From positions 248,001-312,000 of the forward strand of contig NZ_VCIW01000002.1 in the NCBI RefSeq assembly GCF_005765165.1: a DNA stretch of 64,000 bases, in the 5' to 3' direction. Shown here in pieces: positions 45,242 through 55,245 of the stretch (position 1 is its first letter; each line of letters opens with the position of its first letter). The DNA comes from Paenibacillus antri. GTDB lineage: Bacteria; Bacillota; Bacilli; Paenibacillales; YIM-B00363. The translations under genes were made by a program, and so were the position numbers. A model generated the notes under the pieces. The model ran no database searches. It was given only the letters and a program-made list of their open reading frames with translations, and was not told where the DNA came from.

Positions 45242-46549
45242 ATGTTTGTCGATTTTGCGAAAGTGTATGTGAAAGGCGGGGACGGAGGCGACGGCGTCGC
45301 GACGTTCCGCAGAGAGTTGTACGTTCCGGAAGGAGGTCCTTCCGGGGGCGACGGCGGTCCCGGAGGGGACGTCGTCTTCCGCGTGGACGAAGGACTGCGG
45401 ACGTTGATGGACTTCCGGTACCAACGTCACTTCAAGGCGCCGAGAGGCGAGAAGGGGCGGAATAAGTCGCAGCACGGCGCAGGCGCGGAAGACATGATCG
45501 TACGCGTGCCGCCGGGGACGATCGTCATCGACGACGACACGAAGGAAATCATCGCCGACATGACGCGCCACGGCCAGGAGGTCGTCATCGCGAAGGGCGG
45601 ACGCGGGGGGCGCGGCAACATGCGGTTCGCCACGGCGAACAATCCGGCGCCGCATATCGCGGAGAAGGGCGAGGAGGGGCAGGAGCGCTGGGTCGTGCTC
45701 GAGCTGAAGGTGATGGCCGACGTCGGTCTCGTCGGGTTCCCGAGCGTCGGCAAGTCGACGCTGCTCTCCGTCGTATCCGCGGCGCAGCCGAAGATCGGCG
45801 CGTACCACTTCACGACGATTACTCCGAATCTTGGCGTCGTCGACGTCGAAGAAGGGCGGTCGTTCGTGCTGGCGGACTTGCCGGGGCTCATCGAAGGCGC
45901 GCACGAAGGCGTCGGGCTCGGCCACGAGTTTCTGCGCCACGTCGAGCGGACGCGCGTCATCGCGCACGTCGTCGACATGTCCGGCTCCGAAGGACGGGAT
46001 CCGTACGAGGATTGGGTCGCGATCAATCAAGAGCTGAAGCTGTACAACGCGAAGCTGGAGGAACGTCCGCAGATCGTCGTCGCCAATAAGATGGACGTAC
46101 CGGAAGCGGAGCTGTTCCTCGAGGAATTCCGCGCGAAGCTGGCGGAGAACGGGCATGGAGACATGCGGATTTTCCCGATTTCGGCGGCGACGCGCCAGGG
46201 CATTCGGGAGCTCGTCTTCAAGCTGGCGGAGATGGTGGAGTCGATTCCGGCCGCGCCGCTCGTCGAGGAGACGCCGGAGAAGGAAGAGCGCAAGGTATAT
46301 ACGCTCGAGAACGACCGCGCGGACGAAAGCTTCAAGATTCGCCGGGAGAACGACGTCTTCATCGTGGAAGGCGAAGCGATCGAACGGCTCGCGAAGCGAA
46401 CGAAATTCGAGTCTCACGACGCGGTGCAGCGATTCGCGACGATCATGCGGCGCATGGGCGTCGACCGCGAGCTGCGCAAGCGCGGCGCGGAGGACGGGCA
46501 CTACGTACGGATCGGAGATTTCGAGTTCGAATTCGTCGAGCATGAGTAG
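45242..46549 (+). CDS. obg: GTPase Obg
   Basis: Obg (435 aa) is an essential ribosome-associated GTPase linked to 50S assembly, stress response and sporulation. The glycine-rich OBG domain is residues 1-158, the G1 motif GFPSVGKS is at 165-172, [10 protein letters not shown] is G3, ANKMD is G4, and a C-terminal OCT domain completes it. The AGGAGG ribosome binding site overlaps the spo0B stop. spo0B-obg is the B. subtilis order. Confidence 0.98.
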   Translation: MFVDFAKVYVKGGDGGDGVATFRRELYVPEGGPSGGDGGPGGDVVFRVDEGLRTLMDFRYQRHFKAPRGEKGRNKSQHGAGAEDMIVRVPPGTIVIDDDTKEIIADMTRHGQEVVIAKGGRGGRGNMRFATANNPAPHIAEKGEEGQERWVVLELKVMADVGLVGFPSVGKSTLLSVVSAAQPKIGAYHFTTITPNLGVVDVEEGRSFVLADLPGLIEGAHEGVGLGHEFLRHVERTRVIAHVVDMSGSEGRDPYEDWVAINQELKLYNAKLEERPQIVVANKMDVPEAELFLEEFRAKLAENGHGDMRIFPISAATRQGIRELVFKLAEMVESIPAAPLVEETPEKEERKVYTLENDRADESFKIRRENDVFIVEGEAIERLAKRTKFESHDAVQRFATIMRRMGVDRELRKRGAEDGHYVRIGDFEFEFVEHE

Positions 46550-46553
46550 AGAC

Positions 46554-46590
46554 GGTCGCCGCGCGAGAAGAGCGGCGGCCTTTTCTTTTT
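46554..46590 (+). terminator. Terminator after obg
   Basis: GGTCGCCGC (46554-46562) pairs with GCGGCGGCC (46572-46580), followed by TTTTCTTTTT. Confidence 0.85.
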
Positions 46591-46605
46591 CGCCATGTTC
46601 ACCTA

Positions 46606-46634
46606 TTGCCCCGCTTGCCGCTCTCGGTTATAAT
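46606..46634 (+). promoter_or_regulatory. Promoter of the pheB-hom region
   Basis: TTGCCC (46606-46611) and a consensus TATAAT (46629-46634) are 17 bases apart. The predicted start of transcription, near 46641, coincides with the first plausible ATG of pheB. Confidence 0.65.
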
Positions 46635-46641
46635 GTCCACT

Positions 46642-47163
46642 ATGGGTAAACAACAGTCTACTCCGAGAGGACGGTATGGAGCGTTGGGAACGGAGTCGAA
46701 GGAGTCGAGGCCGGCGAAACCGGAACGGCCCGCGACGTTGTACGTCGTGCGCGACGACATCTTGCCCGAAGCGCTGGTCAAGACGCTGCAGGTCAAGGAT
46801 CTGCTCGCCAGAGGATTGGCCGCCACCGTGCACGAAGCGACCGAGCAGGTGGGCCTCAGCCGCAGCGCTTACTATAAGTACAGGGACGGCATCTTCCCGC
46901 TCAGCCGCTTCGAACGGGAGCGCATCGTGACGATCTCGATCGATCTCGAGCATCGTTCCGGCGTCTTGTCCCGCGTGCTCTCGATGGTCGCCGCTTACGA
47001 AGGCAACGTGCTGACGATCCATCAGACGATCCCGCTGCAAGGCGTCGCGAACGTCGTGCTGACGGTCGAGACGGGAGCCGAGCCGGAGGCGCTTACCGCG
47101 CTCGTGACGGCGGTCCGCTCGGCGGACGGCGTGCGGAAGGCGGTCGTCATCGGTCAAGGATGA
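46642..47163 (+). CDS. pheB: ACT-domain protein PheB
   Basis: A 173-aa protein of the PheB/YszB family found beside phenylalanine and threonine genes. After a variable basic N-terminus the conserved part runs from LYVVRDDILPEALVKTLQVK, with a helix-turn-helix-like VGLSRSAYYKYRDGIFPL, to a C-terminal ACT domain (residues ~95-170, DLEHRSGVLSRVLSMVAAYEGN). ACT domains bind amino acids, so a regulatory role is likely but unproven. The start is uncertain: ATG 46642 has no ribosome binding site and lies at the predicted transcript start; TTG 46684 is an alternative. Confidence 0.88.
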   Translation: MGKQQSTPRGRYGALGTESKESRPAKPERPATLYVVRDDILPEALVKTLQVKDLLARGLAATVHEATEQVGLSRSAYYKYRDGIFPLSRFERERIVTISIDLEHRSGVLSRVLSMVAAYEGNVLTIHQTIPLQGVANVVLTVETGAEPEALTALVTAVRSADGVRKAVVIGQG

Positions 47164-47215
47164 ACGGAAGGAAGCGAGCGGAACGACTCGTCTCGCGATA
47201 CGAAGGAGGATTACT

Positions 47216-48502
47216 ATGGAAACCATACGCATCGGGCTCATGGGGCTCGGCACGGTCGGATCGGGCGTCGTGCGCATCTTGAACGATCACCAGGACGATC
47301 TGTCCCGGCAAACCGGGTCCCGCATCGAAATTCGCAGGGTGCTCGTGCAGGACAAGGAGAAGGCCAGGGACATCGCGCTCCCGTCCGAGCTGCTGACGCA
47401 GAACGCGGAAGACATCGTCGGAGCGCCCGACATCGACGTCGTCGTCGAGGTGATGGGCGGCGTCGTTCAGACGAAGGGATTGATGGAGAAGGCGCTTCGC
47501 GGCGGCAAGCATATCGTGACGGCGAACAAGGATTTGATGGCGCTGCACGGCGCGGAGCTGCTCGCGGTCGCGCAGGAGCACGGCTGCGATATTTTCTACG
47601 AGGCGAGCGTCGCCGGCGGCATTCCGATCATTCGCGCGCTGACGGAGAGCTTCTCGTCCGACCGCATCACGCGCATGTTCGGCATCGTGAACGGCACGAC
47701 GAACTTCATCCTGACGAAAATGAGCGGGGAAGGGGCTTCCTACGAAGACGTGCTCAAGGAAGCGCAGGCGCTCGGGTATGCCGAGGCCGATCCGACGTCG
47801 GACGTCGAAGGGCTGGACGCCGCGCGCAAGATGGCGATCCTCGCGACGCTCGGCTTCCGCATGAACGTGGCGCTCGGCGACGTGTCCGCCAAGGGCATCA
47901 GCTCCGTCACGAAGGAAGACATCTTGTACGGCAAGCGACTCGGCTACGAGCTGAAGCTGCTCGGCGTCGCCGAGCGGGACGGCGATTCCGTATCCGTCAG
48001 CGTCCAACCGGCGATGGTGCGGAAGTCGCATCCGCTCGCATCGGTCAACGGCGTCTACAACGCGGTGTACGTATACGGCGAAGCGGTCGGCGAGACGATG
48101 TTCTACGGCCCCGGCGCGGGCAGCATGCCGACGGCGACGTCGGTCGTCGCGGATCTCGTGGCGGTCGTGAAGAACATGCGCCTGAAGGTGAACGGCCAAG
48201 GACTGAGCAAGGCGTACAAGGAGAAGAAGCTTCAGTCGGACGATCGTATCTTCGGCAAGTTTTTCCTGCTCCTGCACGTGGAGGACAAGGCGGGCGTGCT
48301 CGCGCAGATCACGCAGGCGTTCGCGAAGCACGAAGTCAGCCTCGAGTCGGTGCTGCAGCAGCCGAATCAGGAAAACCCGAAGGCGGAAATCATCATCATT
48401 ACGCACGACACGAACTTATCGGGCATGAAACGCGTCATCGACGAGCTGGATTCGATGGACGTCGTCAACAAAATCAAAAGCGTATACCGGGTCGTCGGGT
48501 AA
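47216..48502 (+). CDS. hom: Homoserine dehydrogenase
   Basis: A 428-aa enzyme that reduces aspartate semialdehyde to homoserine, the branch point to threonine and methionine. The NAD(P) motif GLMGLGTVGSGVV is near residue 10, the substrate motif GIVNGTTNFILTKM in the middle, and a C-terminal ACT domain (~350-425, HVEDKAGVLAQITQAF) gives feedback control by threonine. GAAGGAGG precedes the ATG. It is the first of hom-thrC-thrB. Confidence 0.98.
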   Translation: METIRIGLMGLGTVGSGVVRILNDHQDDLSRQTGSRIEIRRVLVQDKEKARDIALPSELLTQNAEDIVGAPDIDVVVEVMGGVVQTKGLMEKALRGGKHIVTANKDLMALHGAELLAVAQEHGCDIFYEASVAGGIPIIRALTESFSSDRITRMFGIVNGTTNFILTKMSGEGASYEDVLKEAQALGYAEADPTSDVEGLDAARKMAILATLGFRMNVALGDVSAKGISSVTKEDILYGKRLGYELKLLGVAERDGDSVSVSVQPAMVRKSHPLASVNGVYNAVYVYGEAVGETMFYGPGAGSMPTATSVVADLVAVVKNMRLKVNGQGLSKAYKEKKLQSDDRIFGKFFLLLHVEDKAGVLAQITQAFAKHEVSLESVLQQPNQENPKAEIIIITHDTNLSGMKRVIDELDSMDVVNKIKSVYRVVG

Positions 48503-48550
48503 GACGATTCGGCGCGCGCGCCTAAAGCGGGCGGGGAGGCCTACGAACGT

Positions 48551-49621
48551 ATGAGATATATGGGACTGATCGATCGATATCGCGACTTGCTGCCGGTGAA
48601 CGAGAAGACGCCGGCGTTGACGCTGCACGAAGGCAATACGCCGCTCATCCGGGCGGACCGGCTGTCCGAGGAGCTGCAGCTCGATCTGTATTTTAAATTC
48701 GAGGGCATGAACCCGACGGGGTCGTTCAAGGACCGCGGCATGGTTATGGCCGTCGCCAAAGCGATGGAGGAAGGCAGCCGCACGATCATGTGCGCGTCGA
48801 CGGGCAACACGTCGGCGGCGGCGGCGGCTTACGCGGCGCGCGGCGGACTCGCCTGCGTCGTGCTCATCCCGAACGGCAACATCGCGCTCGGCAAGCTCGC
48901 GCAGGCGTACGCTTACGGCGCGACGGTGCTCGCGATCGACGGCAACTTCGACCAAGCGCTCGACATCGTGCGCGACATTACGTCGAAGCACCCGATCACG
49001 CTCGTCAACTCGGTGAACCCGTACCGTCTCGAAGGACAGAAGACGGCGGCTTTCGAGATCGTCGACGCGCTCGGCAATGCTCCGGATTACCTCGCCATTC
49101 CGGTCGGGAACGCGGGCAACATCTCCGCGTACTGGAAGGGCTTCAAGGAGTACCGCGAGGCGGGCCGTTCGACGTCCGTGCCGAAGATGATCGGCTTCCA
49201 GGCGGCCGGCGCGAGCCCGCTCGTCGCCGGCAAGCCGTTCCCGAACCCGGAGACGGTGGCGACGGCGATCCGCATCGGCAACCCGGCGAGCTGGGATTTG
49301 GCCGTAGCGGCGCATACGGAATCCGAAGGCGGCGTCTGGGCGGTGACCGACGAAGAGATCCTTGAGGCGTATCGGACGATCGCGGCGAAGGAAGGCGTGT
49401 TCGCCGAGCCGGCGTCCGCGGCTTCGATCGCGGGCGTCATGAAGCGCCGCCGCGAAGGCGCGCTTCCGGCCGGCAGCCAAGTCGTCTGCGTACTGACCGG
49501 CCATGGCCTCAAGGACCCGAACATCGCGATCAAGACGGTCGCCGCCGAGCCTGTCGTCATTCCGGCGACGGAAGACGCCGTGCTCGCCGCCATCGCTTCG
49601 GCGGAAGCGGCCCGTGGCTAG
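48551..49621 (+). CDS. thrC: Threonine synthase
   Basis: A 356-aa pyridoxal-phosphate enzyme that converts O-phosphohomoserine to threonine. The cofactor lysine is Lys60 in [10 protein letters not shown]; the phosphate-binding loop [14 protein letters not shown] and [13 protein letters not shown] follow. GGGGAGG is upstream, a little far from ATG 48551; ATG 48560 is an alternative. It overlaps the probable thrB start. Confidence 0.97.
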   Translation: MRYMGLIDRYRDLLPVNEKTPALTLHEGNTPLIRADRLSEELQLDLYFKFEGMNPTGSFKDRGMVMAVAKAMEEGSRTIMCASTGNTSAAAAAYAARGGLACVVLIPNGNIALGKLAQAYAYGATVLAIDGNFDQALDIVRDITSKHPITLVNSVNPYRLEGQKTAAFEIVDALGNAPDYLAIPVGNAGNISAYWKGFKEYREAGRSTSVPKMIGFQAAGASPLVAGKPFPNPETVATAIRIGNPASWDLAVAAHTESEGGVWAVTDEEILEAYRTIAAKEGVFAEPASAASIAGVMKRRREGALPAGSQVVCVLTGHGLKDPNIAIKTVAAEPVVIPATEDAVLAAIASAEAARG

Positions 49622-50606
49622 CGGCATGCCCGGCGGCCGGGAGCGCGTACGGGCGAAGGTGCCCGCGACGTCGGCCAACCTCGGCCCGGGCTTCGACGCG
49701 CTCGGGATCGCGTTATCGTTGTACGCCTGGATCGAGATGGCGCCGGCCGACGAAACGAGCATCGCCTTGCTCGGGAACGGCACGGAAGGGCTGCCGTCGG
49801 ATAAATCGAATCTCTTGTACGGCATCGCGCAGCGTGTGTTCGACGAAGCCGGCGTCCGCGTGCCGGAACTGGAGATCGCCTTCGCGGGCGACATCCCGTT
49901 GGCGCGCGGCCTAGGCAGCAGCGCCGCCGCGATCGTCGGCGCGCTCGGCGCGGCGAACGCGCTGATCGGAGAGCCCTTGCCGCGGGACGAGCTGTTTCGC
50001 ATCGCAACGGAAATCGAAGGCCATCCGGACAACGTGGGGCCTGCGATTTACGGCGGCATCGTAACGGCGATCTGGGACGGCGAACGCGCCTCCCACATCC
50101 GACTCGACGTACCGGCGGGGCTCGCGACGCTCGTCGCGATTCCGACGTACGAACTGCTGACCTCGAAGGCGAGAGCCGCGCTGCCGGAGACGTACAGCCG
50201 CGCGGACGCCGTATTCAATTTGTCCCGCGCGGCGCTCTTGACGGCGGCGTTCGCGACGGGAAAGCTCGACGTCGTGCGTCACGCCATGCAAGATCGGCTG
50301 CATCAGCCGTACCGGGCGCCGCTCGTGCCGGGTCTCTCCCGCGTGCTGAGCGAGGCGTCCGCGCGCGGCGCCCTCGGGGCCGCGCTCTCCGGCGCGGGAC
50401 CGACGGCGATCGCCTTCGTGGACGAGGCGTCGGCGAACGGCCGCAAATCGGAGCTGGAGACGTTCCTGCGCGAAGCGATGTCGGTATCCGGCGACGGCCG
50501 GGACGTGGAGCTGCGCTGGCTGGCGCCGTCCGCGGAAGGCCTCGTCGTCGAAGCGGCGTCGGACCGGCTGCAGGACGCGCTTTCGGAAGGGGGACTCGCG
50601 CGATGA
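49614..50606 (+). CDS. thrB: Homoserine kinase
   Basis: A 330-aa GHMP-family kinase that phosphorylates homoserine for ThrC. The N-terminal [20 protein letters not shown] and the ATP loop [17 protein letters not shown] are clear, and [14 protein letters not shown] is the third GHMP motif. The start is probably GTG 49614, overlapping the thrC stop, with GGAAG six bases upstream; ATG 49626 is possible. Its TGA stop overlaps the ATG of pheA. Confidence 0.95.
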   Translation: MASGMPGGRERVRAKVPATSANLGPGFDALGIALSLYAWIEMAPADETSIALLGNGTEGLPSDKSNLLYGIAQRVFDEAGVRVPELEIAFAGDIPLARGLGSSAAAIVGALGAANALIGEPLPRDELFRIATEIEGHPDNVGPAIYGGIVTAIWDGERASHIRLDVPAGLATLVAIPTYELLTSKARAALPETYSRADAVFNLSRAALLTAAFATGKLDVVRHAMQDRLHQPYRAPLVPGLSRVLSEASARGALGAALSGAGPTAIAFVDEASANGRKSELETFLREAMSVSGDGRDVELRWLAPSAEGLVVEAASDRLQDALSEGGLAR

Positions 50607-51478
50607 ATCGAACCGTGGCGGTGCTTGGACCAAGCACTTACTCCGAAGAAGCGGCCGCTTGGCTGCTGCAAGGAACGGACTGGCGGCTCGTGCCGTGCAA
50701 GACGATCGCAGACGTGTTCGAGTCGACGTTGTCCGGCCGGACGGCGTTCAGCGTCGTACCGGTGGAGAATACGTTCGAAGGCTCCGTGAGCCTGCATATC
50801 GACTGGCTCGTGAACGAGGCGGATTTGCCGATCCAAACCGAATGGGTGTATCCTATACATGTCAACCTGATGAGCTTGCCGCAGTTCGACGGCGAGTGGA
50901 GGCGCATTCGCAAGGTGCTGTCGCATCAGGTGGCGTTCGCGCAATGCCGGCGATTCTTGAACGAGCATCTGCCGGAGGCGGAGCTCGAGGCGGTCGGTTC
51001 GACGGCGGAGGGCGCGAGGCTGGTCGGCGAACGGGGAGACCCGTACACGGCCGCGATCGGTCCGGCGACGGCAGGGGCACGATACGGGTTGAAACTGCTC
51101 GCTCCGGCCATCCAGGACCATAAGAACAACTTCACCAGGTTCGTGCTTGCCGGCAAGGAGCCGATGGATCCGCTCCGGCCGGAGGGGCGAGGCGAACAGG
51201 CGCGGAAGACGACGCTGCTGCTCATGCCCGGCGAGGATTTCCCCGGCGGCTTGCATCAGCTGTTGTCCGCCTTCGCATGGCGGCGGCTCAACCTGACGAA
51301 GATCGAGTCCCGGCCGACGAAGCGGCAGCTCGGTACATACTACTTCTACGTAGACGTGGACGCTTCGATGGAATCGGTGCTCCTTCGGGGCGCCGTCGAA
51401 GAAATTCGCGCCGTCGGCTGCGACGTGCGCGTAATGGGGTCTTACCCCACGTACGGATTTCCAGAAGAGAAAGCTTAA
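50603..51478 (+). CDS. pheA: Prephenate dehydratase
   Basis: A 291-aa enzyme that converts prephenate to phenylpyruvate for phenylalanine. The catalytic domain (~1-185) has VPVENTFEGSV and the active-site TRF of KNNFTRFVL near residue 177; a C-terminal ACT domain with the ESRP-type motif KIESRPTKRQLGTYYFYVD binds phenylalanine. It overlaps thrB by an ATGA, so threonine and phenylalanine enzymes are translationally coupled. The pheB paralogue of control lies upstream of hom. Confidence 0.97.
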   Translation: MNRTVAVLGPSTYSEEAAAWLLQGTDWRLVPCKTIADVFESTLSGRTAFSVVPVENTFEGSVSLHIDWLVNEADLPIQTEWVYPIHVNLMSLPQFDGEWRRIRKVLSHQVAFAQCRRFLNEHLPEAELEAVGSTAEGARLVGERGDPYTAAIGPATAGARYGLKLLAPAIQDHKNNFTRFVLAGKEPMDPLRPEGRGEQARKTTLLLMPGEDFPGGLHQLLSAFAWRRLNLTKIESRPTKRQLGTYYFYVDVDASMESVLLRGAVEEIRAVGCDVRVMGSYPTYGFPEEKA

Positions 51479-51502
51479 ATCGCGGAGGTGCGACGACTTC
51501 TC

Positions 51503-52381
51503 ATGGCACAAGTCATCTATTTGAACGGCGAATACGTAACGAAAGAGAACGCGACGGTTTCGGTGTACGATCACGGTTTCTTGTACGGCGACGGCATTTT
51601 CGAAGGGATCCGCATTTACGACGGCAACATCTTCAAGTGCAAGGAACACTTGCTTCGTTTATACGACTCTGCGAAATCGATCATGCTGAATATCCCGCTG
51701 TCGATGCAGGAGATGCAGGATACGCTCATCGAGACGATCCGCCGCAACGAGCTGCGCGACGGGTACATCCGTCTCGTCGTCTCCCGCGGGCCGGGCGACC
51801 TCGGGCTCGACCCGCGCCGCTCGCCGAAGGCGAACGTTATCATCATCGTCGAGAAGCTCTCGATTTATCCGGAGGAGGCGTACCGCAACGGCCTAAGCAC
51901 CGTATCGGTGTCGACCCGACGCAACGTGCCGGACGCGCTCAATCCGAAGATCAAGTCGCTCAACTACCTGAATAACATCTTGGTGAAAATTCAAGCGAAT
52001 CTCGCCGGCGTCGGCGAAGCGATCATGCTCAACTCGCAAGGCTACGTAGCGGAAGGCTCGGCCGATAACATCTTCCTCGTGAAGAACGGCGTCGTGTTCA
52101 CGCCTCCTGCGTATATCGGCGCGCTCGAGGGCATTACGCGGGCGGCGGTCATGGAGCTGTGCGCGAAGACGGGTCTGACGCTGAAGGAAGAACCGTTCAC
52201 GCTGCACGACGTGTACGTCGCGGACGAAGTGTTCTTCACGGGTACGGCGGCCGAAATCATCGCGGTGCGCGAGGTCGACGGACGCGTCATCGGCGAAGGG
52301 AAAGCCGGTCCGATCACGACGGCGCTGCTGCAGGAGTTCCGCAAGATCGTAACGGTCGACGGCGTGAAAGTATTCGAATAG
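51503..52381 (+). CDS. ilvE: Branched-chain amino acid aminotransferase (class IV)
   Basis: A 292-aa fold-type IV pyridoxal-phosphate aminotransferase that makes or breaks down valine, leucine and isoleucine. The cofactor lysine is Lys151 in NPKIKSLNYLNN, and VYDHGFLYGDGIFEGIR is the family start. ATG 51503 is used; GTG 51488 overlaps the GGAGGTG ribosome binding site. It lies 24 bases after pheA and before a terminator. D-amino acid transaminase is a related alternative, but the motifs fit IlvE. Confidence 0.93.
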   Translation: MAQVIYLNGEYVTKENATVSVYDHGFLYGDGIFEGIRIYDGNIFKCKEHLLRLYDSAKSIMLNIPLSMQEMQDTLIETIRRNELRDGYIRLVVSRGPGDLGLDPRRSPKANVIIIVEKLSIYPEEAYRNGLSTVSVSTRRNVPDALNPKIKSLNYLNNILVKIQANLAGVGEAIMLNSQGYVAEGSADNIFLVKNGVVFTPPAYIGALEGITRAAVMELCAKTGLTLKEEPFTLHDVYVADEVFFTGTAAEIIAVREVDGRVIGEGKAGPITTALLQEFRKIVTVDGVKVFE

Positions 52382-52397
52382 CAAAGTTGTATACAAT

Positions 52398-52436
52398 AAA
52401 GCCGCAGCGGACATGCGTTCCGCAGCGGCTTTCCTT
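52398..52436. terminator. Bidirectional terminator between ilvE and the small lipoprotein gene
   Basis: AAAGCCGC (52398-52405) pairs with GCGGCTTT (52425-52432), and an inner GCGGA pairs with TCCGC. The T run is short on the plus side (TTTCCTT) and TTTATT on the minus side, so it may serve both convergent genes. Confidence 0.75.
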
Positions 52437-52439
52437 GCG

Positions 52440-52688
52440 TTATGGGGAGATGTAAGGCGAACGCTCTTCCAGATCGAGGCGTTCCAACTGCCTTATGATC
52501 TTCACGTATTCGCGAGAGCGGAACGCCGGGTACGCGTTCGCCCGAACGATCGCGAGGCCTTGCTCGAACGTTCGATAGGTCGACGGCACGGCCATTCGTC
52601 GCTCCAGAACCTCCCGTTCCGCAAGCTTCCCGCAGGCAAGCAACGCGGCGAACAACAACGCGCAGACGACGACCTTCTTCGCAAGCAT
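52440..52688 (-). CDS. Small putative lipoprotein, 82 aa
   Basis: MLAKKVVVCALLFAALLACGKL is a lipoprotein-type signal peptide with a passable lipobox (LLAC, Cys19). The mature part is ~63 charged residues (FEQGLAIVRANAYPAFRSREY) with no known motif. GAGGTG lies seven bases before the ATG, which supports a real gene. It is convergent with ilvE and divergent from mrpA. I do not recognise a family. Confidence 0.75.
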   Translation of the reverse strand: MLAKKVVVCALLFAALLACGKLAEREVLERRMAVPSTYRTFEQGLAIVRANAYPAFRSREYVKIIRQLERLDLEERSPYISP

Positions 52689-52806
52689 GAAACCACACCT
52701 CGATTAATGGTATTATGGGAATGTCTTTTTATACAAGTTGAACTATCGCGCTCCGATTTATACATCCATGCGCGTATTATCGCTATAGAAAAGGGAGGAA
52801 ACGCGG

Positions 52807-55245
52807 TTGTCTTTCATGCATCTGGCCGTGGCGGCGCCTTTCGCCTACGCGGCGATCGTTCCGCTGCTTCATCGGTCGTTCCCGCGCGTACACACCGGGT
52901 GGTTCGTTCTACCGTTGCCTGTCGCTCTGTTCGCTTATTGGTTGTCTCGGTTCGCCGTCGTCCGCTCCGGGGTCGGCGAGGAAGCTCGGCTTTCTTGGAT
53001 TCCGTCGTTAGGGATCGATCTCTCGTTTCATCTGGACGGGCTCAGCCTGCTGTTCGTCCTGCTCATTACGGGCATAGGCGGCTTGGTCACGCTGTATTCG
53101 ATCTTCTACTTGTCCAAGACGAAGGAGAGAATCGGCCGTTTCTATGTCTATCTGCTGCTGTTCATGGGAGCGATGCTCGGCGTCGTGCTGTCGGACAACC
53201 TGATCGCGTTGTATGCGTTTTGGGAGCTGACGAGCCTGTCCTCGTTCTTATTGATCGCGTTCTGGCATCAACGGGAGCGGTCGCGGTACGGCGCGCTCAA
53301 GTCGATGATGATTACGGTGCTCGGCGGATTCGCGATGCTTGCGGGATTCGTATTGCTGTACATCATGACAGGTACATACAGCGTTAGGGAGATGATTCCC
53401 CAAGTCGGCGCCCTCGCCTCGCAGCCGCTCTTCTTCTGGGCGATGGCGCTCGTGCTGGTCGGCGCGTTCGCGAAGTCTGCGCAATTCCCGTTCCACATCT
53501 GGCTGCCGGACGCGATGGAGGCGCCGACGCCGGTCAGCGCGTATTTGCACTCGGCGACGATGGTCAAGGCGGGCCTCTACCTGGTCGCTCGGCTGACGCC
53601 CTTGTTCGGCGGTACGTCGGAGTGGTTTTGGCTGGTCTCGGCGTTCGGTCTCGCGACGTTGTTCTGGGGTTCGTTCCAAGCGGTCAAGCAAACCGACCTC
53701 AAAGCGATCCTCGCGTTTTCCACGATCAGCCAGCTCGGGTTGATCATGTGCCTGCTCGGACTCGGATCGGCGGCGCTTGCGTTCGAAGGGAACGTTTCGG
53801 ACGTATACGTGCTCGCGATGACCGCGGCGGTGTTTCACTTGGTGAACCATGCAACGTTCAAGGGCGCGCTCTTCATGGTCGCCGGCATCGTCGATCACGA
53901 GACGGGCACCCGGGATATCCGCAAGCTCGGCGGCTTGGCGGCGATCATGCCGATTACGTTCACGTTCGCCGTCGTCGGAGCGGGGTCGATGGCCGGTTTG
54001 CCGCCGTTCAACGGCTTCCTCAGTAAGGAGATGTTCTTTACGGGGGTGCTGAACGCTTCCCGGATGAACTTCTTTTCGATGGAAGCGTGGGGCGCCTTGT
54101 TTCCGATCGTCGCTTGGACGGCGAGCGTCTTCACGTTCGTCTACAGCGCCGTCTTCGTCTTTAAGACGTTCCTCGGGAAAGCGAAGCCGGAACAGCTGCC
54201 GACGAAGCCGCACGAAGCGCCGCTGGGGCTGCTGCTTCCTCCGGCCGCGTTGGTTTCGCTCGTCGTCGCGTTCGGGTTGTTTCCGGACATCGCGAGCTAT
54301 TACTTGATCGAACCGGCGCTCGCGTCGATCTATCCGTCGCTGCTCGCGCCGGGCGACGACTTCCATGTTCATATTTCCTTCTGGCACGGCTGGACGGCGG
54401 AACTGTTCATGACGATCGGCGTCGTCGCCGTCGGCTCGCTGCTGTTCTGGCAATTGCGGCGCTGGCTGGGCGTCTATGGCAGGCTTCCTCGACAATGGTC
54501 GCTGAACGCGCTGTACGATGGGGCTCTCGAAGGGCTCGAACGCGGCTCGGCGCGATTGACGAATGCGTATATGACGGGTTCCGTGCGCCATTACCTTCTA
54601 TATATTTTCACGTTTCTGATCGCTGTCGTCGGATATGCGCTTTACCGCACGGGCGCCTTCGGCGCGATCGACCCGGGCTACCCCGGCTATGCGCCGATCT
54701 GCATTTACGAGGCGATGCTCGTGACGGCGACGCTGCTGGCGACGTTGTCCGTCCCGTTCGCCCGCTCTCGGATGACGATGATCATCCTGGTCGGCGCGGT
54801 CGGGTATATGGTAGTGCTGTTTTTCGTATTGTTCCGCGCGCCCGATCTCGCCCTCACGCAGATGATCATCGAGACGGTGTCGGTCGCCTTGTTCCTTCTG
54901 TGCTTCTACCATCTGCCGAAGCTTCGGAAGGAAACGACCTCGCGCCGTTTCAAGCTGACGAACGCGGTCGTCTCCGTCGGCGTCGGCGCGATCGTCGCGA
55001 TCGCGGCGTTAGCGGCGAGCGGCACGAACGGGTTCGAGTCGATCGCGGACTATTATCTCGAGGAAAGTTACCATCTGGGCGGCGGGAAGAACGTCGTCAA
55101 CGTCATCCTCGTCGACTTCCGCGGCTTCGATACGCTTCTGGAAATCATGGTGCTCGGCATCGCCTCGCTCGGCATCTACGCCATGATCAAGCTCCGCGCA
55201 CCGCGGCAAGTCGATAGGAAGGGGGATTCGTCGAATGAAAGCTAA
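52807..55245 (+). CDS. mrpA: Na+/H+ antiporter subunit A
   Basis: MrpA (812 aa) is the largest subunit of the multi-gene Mrp cation/proton antiporter and is related to complex I NuoL. About 20 membrane segments are visible. The NuoL-like core has AFWELTSLSSFLLI and the conserved QFPFHIWLPDAMEAPTPVSAYLHSATMVKAG; the C-terminal third holds the MrpA-specific domain (PDLALTQMIIETVSVALFLL). TTG start with GGGAGG eight bases upstream. It leads mrpABCDEFG, needed for sodium tolerance, pH homeostasis and, in Bacillus, sporulation. Confidence 0.97.
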   Translation: MSFMHLAVAAPFAYAAIVPLLHRSFPRVHTGWFVLPLPVALFAYWLSRFAVVRSGVGEEARLSWIPSLGIDLSFHLDGLSLLFVLLITGIGGLVTLYSIFYLSKTKERIGRFYVYLLLFMGAMLGVVLSDNLIALYAFWELTSLSSFLLIAFWHQRERSRYGALKSMMITVLGGFAMLAGFVLLYIMTGTYSVREMIPQVGALASQPLFFWAMALVLVGAFAKSAQFPFHIWLPDAMEAPTPVSAYLHSATMVKAGLYLVARLTPLFGGTSEWFWLVSAFGLATLFWGSFQAVKQTDLKAILAFSTISQLGLIMCLLGLGSAALAFEGNVSDVYVLAMTAAVFHLVNHATFKGALFMVAGIVDHETGTRDIRKLGGLAAIMPITFTFAVVGAGSMAGLPPFNGFLSKEMFFTGVLNASRMNFFSMEAWGALFPIVAWTASVFTFVYSAVFVFKTFLGKAKPEQLPTKPHEAPLGLLLPPAALVSLVVAFGLFPDIASYYLIEPALASIYPSLLAPGDDFHVHISFWHGWTAELFMTIGVVAVGSLLFWQLRRWLGVYGRLPRQWSLNALYDGALEGLERGSARLTNAYMTGSVRHYLLYIFTFLIAVVGYALYRTGAFGAIDPGYPGYAPICIYEAMLVTATLLATLSVPFARSRMTMIILVGAVGYMVVLFFVLFRAPDLALTQMIIETVSVALFLLCFYHLPKLRKETTSRRFKLTNAVVSVGVGAIVAIAALAASGTNGFESIADYYLEESYHLGGGKNVVNVILVDFRGFDTLLEIMVLGIASLGIYAMIKLRAPRQVDRKGDSSNES

